A program made the translations under genes and the position numbers. This document shows, piece by piece, positions 57,962-64,000 of a stretch of 64,000 bases of DNA. Below the pieces are notes generated by a model. The model saw only the letters and a list, made by a program, of their open reading frames with translations. It was not told where the DNA came from and made no database searches. The DNA comes from Rebecca billardiae RCC1528 (lineage: Eukaryota > Haptophyta). The stretch's first letter is position 1; each line of letters opens with the position of its first letter. The stretch is from contig OZ251246.1 of assembly GCA_965240325.2 (NCBI GenBank), positions 372,001 to 436,000 on the forward strand, written 5' to 3'.

Positions 57962-60900
57962 ATGGCGACCCCGTGCGCGCCGGCCATCTCGGCCTCGCCG
58001 CTGCTCCGCCAGGTCGAAGCCCAGCGCGAGGTGGCCGACGCCTCGCGTGAGGGCCAACGCTCGCAGGCCGAGCTCCGCACCGCCGCCTGGCGCGAGGAGC
58101 TGCGGCGCTCGCGCGCCCTGGCAGGAGTGCCTGTCGGCGCGCGCTTGCCCGCGGGCTCGCCAGATACGCCCGAAGTGCGCCGAGCCGAGGTGCGCACGCA
58201 GGCGCACGGCGCCGAGCCGCAACGCCCGTCGGTGCAAACGGCCCATATATAGCCCCCGTGGCTTCCCCTGCGCCCCGTGCCCGTCGGCGCACTTCGTGCC
58301 GCGCGCGCAGGCCATGCTCGCGGGCTTCGCGCAGCCGCATGCCCGGGCTCACAATTCGCCGCCATCGACACCGACCGGCGCGGAGACGTCCTCGTCCTCG
58401 TCTCTCGGCACATCGACGGATTCGTCACGCCCGTTCGCGCCGTCCTCAGCGACGCCGTCAGACCCCGTGGCGAGCGCGGGAGGCGCAGAGACGTCGAATG
58501 AGCGCGGCGCGGGCACGGCGGCGAGCGCGGCCGTGCCCCGCAGGCTGGACGACGTGGGGCTCAGCTCGCCGGGTGCGCGGCACGCGATGGCGGCCATCAT
58601 CGATCTGCAGCGGCAGATGCTCCAGTTCCACGAGGAGCGCCTGCGCGAGCGCTCCCTCGCGGCGGCCGGCCCCCAGCCGCCGGCTGCTGAGGCGGCGCGC
58701 GCGCCGCTCGGCTCGATCTCGCTCAATCTCGCCGACCGTTACGCCGGCCGTTACGAGGTGGAGGGCGCGCAGGGTGGCGCGGGCTCCGCAGGCGGCCAGG
58801 TGGTCGTCACCAAGGGCGCCTGCGCGCGCGGCGGCGCAGGCGAGAACGACGCACGCGCCGGCCTCGCGGCGCAGGAGGCGCGCGCACGCAGCAGCCAGGC
58901 GCAGCCGGCCGGCGTGAGCGCAAGCGGCGTGCCAGCAGCTGAGGCCACCGCGCTGGTCGGTGTGGCCGACCGGCCACCGCAGCGCCCGCCGCACCATGAG
59001 AGGGTGGCCAGGCACATGCAGCGGCACGCGGCCTCCGTGTGGCTGCACCAGAGCGGCCTGCTGCCGAACGCGTGCGCGCAGCAGCCGCACGAGCGGCCGG
59101 CGCCGCGCGCCGACGTCTGCACCCTGGGTCGGCCGGAGCCGACTGCGGCGACTGGCGTCGATTCCCCTCCCGCTCGGGCGCCCGTCGCCTCGCCTCCGGA
59201 CCGAGGGGTCGGCGGGACGCCGGCCCTCGCGATGGCGCGCGGCGACGAGGCGCGGGCCTCCGCCGCGCGCGAGGCGCTGCTACAGCGCACGCCCCACGCC
59301 AGCCGGCTGGGCGCGATGCCGCCGTCGGAGCTGGCGGCCCTCGCGCTCGAGCTTCGAGAGGCGCTCGCGCACGCGCACTCGAGCCTGCGCGCGCTCGCGC
59401 AGAGCGTGGCCGAGAGGGGGTCGAGGGGCGGGCCGCCGGTTGCGGCGGCGGCGCACGCGGCACGCGTGCGCGGGGACGCGCGGCACGGCGCACCTGAGCC
59501 CGAGCACGGCCCCACAGCCACGGCCGACGGCGGCGCACCGGACTCGCCGCCACCGCTGGCGCGCGGCAGTGCCGCAGCAGTGAGCGGTGGCGGCGCACCG
59601 GACTCGCCGCCACCGCTGGCGCGCGGCAGCGGTGGCGGCGGTGGTGGCGGCGGCGCCGATGCTGCCGCGACGCATCGGGACGGGCAGGAGGCCGTCGCCG
59701 CCGGCGCGGAGTCCGGCAGCCCCACGCTCGTGCGCAGCCGCGCGGCCGCCGTCGTCGCGAAGCGGTTGGTGGCCTCAGTGCAGGTGCGCTCGGCTCACCG
59801 CGCGGCGCACGCACTGCGTGCCGAGTGCTGCCGCGTCGTGGCGTGTGCTGCTCACCGCGCGGCACTCCAGATACATGTGTGTGTCGCACGCCTGCCCCAC
59901 GGCTTGCTCCGTCGCTCGCTCTCACGCGTGTCACCCACCGCCCTCGCGCCTTCGGCACACGCCTGCCCTGTGCGTGCGCTGTGCCCGCGCTGATCCCTCC
60001 TGCTCCCGCCGCTGTATCATGCGCATTCGACCTGCTACCCGCTGGCGGCCGCCGCCCTTTTCTCTCTTTTTCGAAACTGCCTTTCACGGCCTCCTCGGCA
60101 TGCACATTCACGCGCCGCCGACTGCGCCTGCGCGTGCCGGCGCGCGCCGCCGCGCGCTCGGCCAGGCGGAGAAGAAGGCTGCGGACGCGCGCGCCCGCGC
60201 GCGGATCGGCGCGCTCGAGTCCCAGCTCGCGGATGCGCGCTCGGCGCTCTCCGACGCCCAAGCTGCCGCGTCCAGCGCGCACGCGGCCGTGGCGGAGGAG
60301 CGGTGGGCGGGGCGCGCGAGCGCGCAGGTGCTTGCGCTTGAGATCGCATCGCTGGAGGGGCGCGAGGCGCAGGAGCTGCGGTGCAGGCTCGAGGCGCTGG
60401 AGGATTCGCTGACTGTGCTGCAAGCCTCGGCGCACCGCCGGCGCGCGGGCGCGCCGCCCGCTCCGTCCGCCGCTCACGGCGCTGCCTGGCTGAGCCAAGC
60501 TGAAACTCAGCCGCCGCTCAGTGCCGCGGCCGTGCCGCAGCCCGGGGCCGCCGATGGGCCCATCGGTCAGGGCGGCTGGTGCGAGCCCCAGCCGCACGCC
60601 GGTGTTGGCACGAAGCCCGCCTCGCGAGGCCCTGCCCCCTTCGAGGCCGCGCCCGCGCCGCTCAGCGCGCACTCGTCCGCCGGCGGCTGGCACGGCAGCG
60701 CCGCGAGCCACCACCGAGCTGCAGCGGAGCCGGCGGGTCTTACTGTTCCGGGCAATTTTCCATCCTTTCCCGCCGGCGAGAGGCATCATCTGGAGAGCCT
60801 TCACGACCGCCCCCGCGAGTCGTCGTCAAGCAGGGGCGGCTCTCGCGCGCGCGCACCCAGCAGCGGCAGCGGCGAGGCTCACGCTGGAGGCGGTGGTGCG

Positions 60901-61533
60901 CACCGCCCCTCGGCGCGGGCCGCGCGCGCGCACGCGCGGCCCGCGGCGCCGGCGCCGGCCGCGCAGCCGGGTGGGCTTGCCAGCGCGCACGCGCGCAGTC
61001 TCAGTGTCTCGCCTATGCCCACGGGCGGCCGCCTGCCGGCGCGCGCTTCGGCGATGGCCTTGCCCAGCGCAGAGCAGTTGCACACGGCGCGCGCCGCCGC
61101 CGGCGGCACCGGGGCGTCATGTGCGGCGGCGGCGGGCGCGCGCGGGCGCTCGGCCGCAAGCGCGCGCTCGCCATGGCGCGCGCGACGCGCGGGCGGTGGC
61201 GACGCGTGGCTGCACTCAGGAGCGGCGGCCCACGGCGGCGAGATTGACTCCGAGATCGCCGCGCACGCGCCGCGACCGAGCGCGTACCCGTTGCACGCCG
61301 CCGAGGCGCAGCAGCGCCGCGGAGCGCCGAGCAGCGCGTCCTCTGGTGGCGGCGGCAGTGGCGGCGGCAGCCCGTTCAGTGACGACGCGCAGGCGGCTCT
61401 GGCGCGCGTCGCGGCGCGCGAGCGAGACCTGTCTGCGGCGCTCTCGCAGTCGCACGCGCTCGTCAGCGACCTGCATGCGCGCCTGGCCGCGGCGGAGAGC
61501 GAGGTGTCGGGCGCAGCCTACAATTATTATTGA
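57962..61533 (+). CDS. Large low-complexity coiled-coil protein, three exons
   Basis: Exons 57962-58126, 58311-59783 and 60166-61533 (donors GTGCCT and GTGCGC, acceptors CAG) give 1,001 residues with all joints in phase. The N-terminus has short coiled-coil helices (LLRQVEAQREVADASREGQR). A second helix lies near residue 155 (AAIIDLQRQMLQFHEERLRE) and a third in exon 3 (GALESQLADARSALSDAQAA, then ALEIASLEGREAQEL). Between them is disordered Ala/Ser/Pro/Arg sequence including a tandem GGGAPDSPPPLARGS repeat coded at about 59530-59635. It ends in a last coiled coil (ARERDLSAALSQSHALVSDL) and AAYNYY. The architecture fits a centrosomal/basal-body or cytoskeletal scaffold, but no family is recognised. 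Alternative upstream ATGs exist in frame. Confidence 0.7.
59530..59635. repeat. Tandem coding repeat in the coiled-coil gene
   Basis: Two 60-bp copies of GGCGGCGCACCGGACTCGCC plus CCACCGCTGGCGCGCGGCAG, followed by a run of GGTGGC glycine codons. Confidence 0.8.
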
Positions 61534-62023
61534 AGTCGCGCTGCCGCCAGTCTCAGCCATGCAGTGTCAGTAGTAGTAATAACGTAGTTGTCGTAGTCGT
61601 CGATGCGGCGATGCCTACGTAATCACTGAATCGAAACTATCACTGACGACGATCTGCTGATGATCAAGCTGACAGAGTCTCATACTACTACAGTACTGAG
61701 TTCACGCACGCTGATCGCATCGCTGTTCATGACGGGCTGACAGATGTACAGGTCGCTGCTTCAACTTTCGGACCCGATTGCTGTTCACTTTTTGTGCACG
61801 ATGGCGGCGGCGCCCCCGGGGGTCTGCGGCGCTCGAGATCGCGTCTGGCGGCACCCCCAGGGTGTGCCTGAGGTACAACCCAGCGGGTATGTACCATTTA
61901 GACGACTTTGTTCCACTACCATGTGCCCCACGGACGCCACGAGGTCCACGACGGGGCCGCCGACGGCATGCTTCAACTTTCAGACCCGCGGGCTCTCAGC
62001 GCGCGCGCCGAGTCAGAGCCGCT
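61534..62023. other. Intergenic, repeat-rich
   Basis: No gene. CTTCAACTTTCGGACCCG (about 61759) recurs as CTTCAACTTTCAGACCCG (about 61970), a direct repeat about 210 bp apart. Confidence 0.4.
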
Positions 62024-62935
62024 GGCCTGTTTTATTTCTACCAGATTCCATTTACTATGTCACGGCGACAAACCCGTGCTCGCCAGTGGGAATCGGTGTC
62101 ACGCTCCGTTGGGTGTACCTCTCACGGCCGATGGCGGCCCCCACGTGCGCAAGGAATGCGATTCGTGCACTCCTCGGTGACCGGTGAGTGCACGAATCCA
62201 GTTGCGGCGCTCGTCCGCCTCGTCGTTGTCGCACACGAGGTACACCCAACACCATGGGTCGGATCCCAGAACTCTCCGCGCGCTCGCGCCTGCGCGGCAC
62301 TGGCAGGCTTGTTCTCATCATCTTGGCCAAGACTGCAGCCTGAAAGATGCGCGAGGACGCGTGTGCACGCCTTTCCGCGCGTCATGGGTGCGCGTGGCAC
62401 GCACCTTGTAATATTATACGCCGAGGAGGCCTGAGCATCCGGCCTACTAACCTTCCGCGATCACGTTCAAATGCAGGCAGCAAGCTGCAAGCAAGCGCAC
62501 GCCGAACGGAAGCATCTCAAGCTCGACAAGGTAGTGGCGGCGGAGCGTTTAGAGCTGGTGGCGATTGCAGTCCATCTGGCTGTGAACTGGTCGCTAACTG
62601 ACACGGGTGCGACGCAGCAGCCAAGGCAGAGTGCTTGCAGCTTGCAGAGGGCCTCCAGCTGCAGCGCCGGTTTGCCGCCGCTCGCCGCCGCTGCATCGTG
62701 CACACTGCCGTGCACCGCGAGTGACCCCTGTGTCAAGGCGAAGCACCACGGCAAGGCGAATCAGCATGTCTGACAACATCCTTCGCCACAGCGCAGCGCC
62801 TCAACACGAGAATGCGCGAATGACGTGCCATCACTTCTCCGGACTAGCTCCGGGGCCCGCACCAGCGGGCAAGCCGCCATTGTACCGCGTTTTGGCGAAT
62901 GTCGCCTTTGGGCTCTCGTAGAAATAAAACAGGCC
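62024..62935. mobile_element. Putative TIR element, 18-bp inverted ends
   Basis: GGCCTGTTTTATTTCTAC at 62024-62041 and its exact reverse complement at 62918-62935, with further partial pairing outside (GC[T/G]) and inside (AGA). The right end lies about 150 bp from the 3' end of a transposase gene. The interior has no clear protein, though 62471-62600 (+) reads somewhat like one (ERKHLKLDKVVAAERLELVA). It may be one terminus of the larger transposon that runs off the window. Confidence 0.45.
62108..62250. repeat. Nested perfect inverted repeats (foldback)
   Basis: Outer arms GTTGGGTGTACCTC (62108-62121) and GAGGTACACCCAAC (62237-62250); inner arms GATTCGTGCACTC (62160-62172) and GAGTGCACGAATC (62186-62198). 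Both are perfect. Confidence 0.75.
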
Positions 62936-63088
62936 CGCTGTCTGGTGAGCCGTGTGAGTCGGGCTAACGGCATCATGCACTCTAGATACCACATACATGC
63001 AGCAGACCACCTCAGGGATTCACTAGGCTTCCGCGCCACCGCCAGCCGGCGCTGCGGCTGCGCGGCCAGCACGGTCGACGACGACAGC

Positions 63089-64000
63089 TCATACTGACGC
63101 GGCGGTGCCCGGCGCGGCCGGCGCCGGCGCCGATTGCTTGCGAGCTTCCGAGCACTCGGCCTTCTTGCACAGCCACCCTCGGAGATCGATCTTCTGGCAC
63201 GTCGGGCAGCGTCTCGCCTTCGCCATCGGGCAGGGCGACACGCCGCACGAGCAGGTCTGGTGACAGCGGTCGAAGCTCGCCTCGAGCTCAGCAGCAGCTG
63301 CCTCCGCCTCCGCCTTCTTCCGCGCACGCTCGGATGCGGCCGCCGCCTTGCGCGCCGCCTCGGCCTCCTTCTGCGCGGTCTGCGCGGCCTTCTGCGTGTT
63401 GATCTCACGCAACGACCACGAGCCGTTTTGGCTGTCGAGCCGCGTGTTGTCCGGCTTCGGCGCGGCGAGCTCCACGGCGGGCACTGGAAGGACACCGAGC
63501 TGGTCTGCGAGCTCACCCGGGTCGAACCTCACCTCCTTGCGCACCGCGGCGAGCTCGGCGTCGTGCTCATCACGCTCGCGCACGAGCTTGGCGGCCTGGC
63601 GGCCGGAGTACTCCTTGGCGAGCTCGAGCTTGGCGCGGAGGGCTGGAGCAGTGTTCGAGCGCATCCCCGCAGGCGTGGCTGTGAACGCACTAAACGTAGG
63701 TGATGCGTGCGCGCCAGAGGGCTCGCCGTCGTCGGCCGAGCGCGCAGCCCCGCGCTCCGGAGTGCTTGGCGCCGCTGCCGGCGCCGCCGCCGCGAGCGAC
63801 GCGGCATCGGCCTCCTCCTCTTGCCGCCTGCGCTCCGCCTTCGCCTGTGCGGCATCGAGACGATCCACGAAGTCCTTCCTGTTGATCTGGTCCGGGTCCA
63901 ACACGTTGCCCGTGATGCCCACCTTGCGCCACGCGTTGATGATGTCAAAGGTGTCACACCACGAGAACCACGCACCCGGCGTGGACAGCTCCTCACAGCC
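63089..64000 (-). CDS. C-terminal part of a DDE-superfamily (pogo/jerky-type) transposase, 5' end outside window
   Basis: The frame is open from the right window edge to the stop at 63089. The segment next to the edge (WFSWCDTFDIINAWRKVGIT, then GNVLDPDQINRKDF) is the conserved end of DDE_1-type transposases, where I..AWRKTGI and a following Pro/Asp close the catalytic domain. A long charged, coiled-coil-like tail follows (AQAKAERRRQEEEADAA; REINTQKAAQTAQKEAEAAR), and then a Cys-cluster (CHQTCSCGVSPCPMAKARRC, CPTCQKIDLRGWLCKKAEC) that could be a zinc-binding end. The catalytic triad itself lies beyond the window, so whether it is functional cannot be judged. Confidence 0.6.
   Translation of the reverse strand, partial: GCEELSTPGAWFSWCDTFDIINAWRKVGITGNVLDPDQINRKDFVDRLDAAQAKAERRRQEEEADAASLAAAAPAAAPSTPERGAARSADDGEPSGAHASPTFSAFTATPAGMRSNTAPALRAKLELAKEYSGRQAAKLVRERDEHDAELAAVRKEVRFDPGELADQLGVLPVPAVELAAPKPDNTRLDSQNGSWSLREINTQKAAQTAQKEAEAARKAAAASERARKKAEAEAAAAELEASFDRCHQTCSCGVSPCPMAKARRCPTCQKIDLRGWLCKKAECSEARKQSAPAPAAPGTAASV

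Overview
This window reads as nuclear DNA of a GC-rich photosynthetic protist, most likely a marine microalga. The reasons are eukaryotic gene architecture with short introns, nearly all with GTGCG-type donors, one predicted GC-AG intron, a probable thylakoid-lumen protein with a Tat-like transit peptide, mitochondrial COQ10, an ARF-like GTPase, an F-box/RCC1 protein, a BTB/ARM protein, exostosins and a dual-specificity phosphatase. A haptophyte fits the intron style and base composition, but the lineage is inference. No rRNA, intact tRNA gene or CRISPR array was seen.

Layout. 0.2-8.5 kb is a gene island: an uncharacterised Cys-rich protein, a head-to-head pair of GT47-like exostosins whose 3' ends are almost identical, and an F-box/RCC1 protein. 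8.7-22.5 kb is repeat-rich: a MITE, a TIR element carrying a second nested TIR element, two multi-repeat EsV-1-7 cysteine-motif genes, and copy 1 of another TIR family. 22.5-28.1 kb holds an unrecognised gene split by a 4.26-kb TIR transposon with gene-like cargo. 28.4-30.7 kb is a divergent J-protein/ARF pair. 31.7-34.6 kb is the inverted second copy of the TIR family seen at 20.6 kb. 35.1-43.2 kb is a TIR element interrupted exactly in its left terminus by a 6.4-kb Ty1/copia-type element.

43.2-61.5 kb is a second gene island: COQ10, a small hypothetical, a pogo-like remnant, a lumen protein, a short-chain dehydrogenase, ARM-BTB, a three-exon PH-like protein, a possible SPO16-like protein, a three-exon phosphatase and a three-exon coiled-coil protein. 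61.5-64 kb is again repeat DNA and ends in the C-terminus of a DDE transposase that runs off the window.

Most unusual is the copia-type element at 35101-41456. It has 5-bp target duplications and TG...CA ends, but its ends are 371-bp inverted repeats instead of direct LTRs. Each end is capped by a perfect 98-bp palindrome, and the RNase H domain is cut off exactly where the right inverted repeat begins. Second are the EsV-1-7 genes, tandem arrays of the C-x4-C-x16-C-x2-H motif known from brown algae and their phaeoviruses. Third is the 4.26-kb transposon, whose conceptual removal with one target copy restores an open frame in the host gene. Several island genes form tight divergent pairs (73 to 412 bp between start codons), suggesting bidirectional promoters are the rule here.
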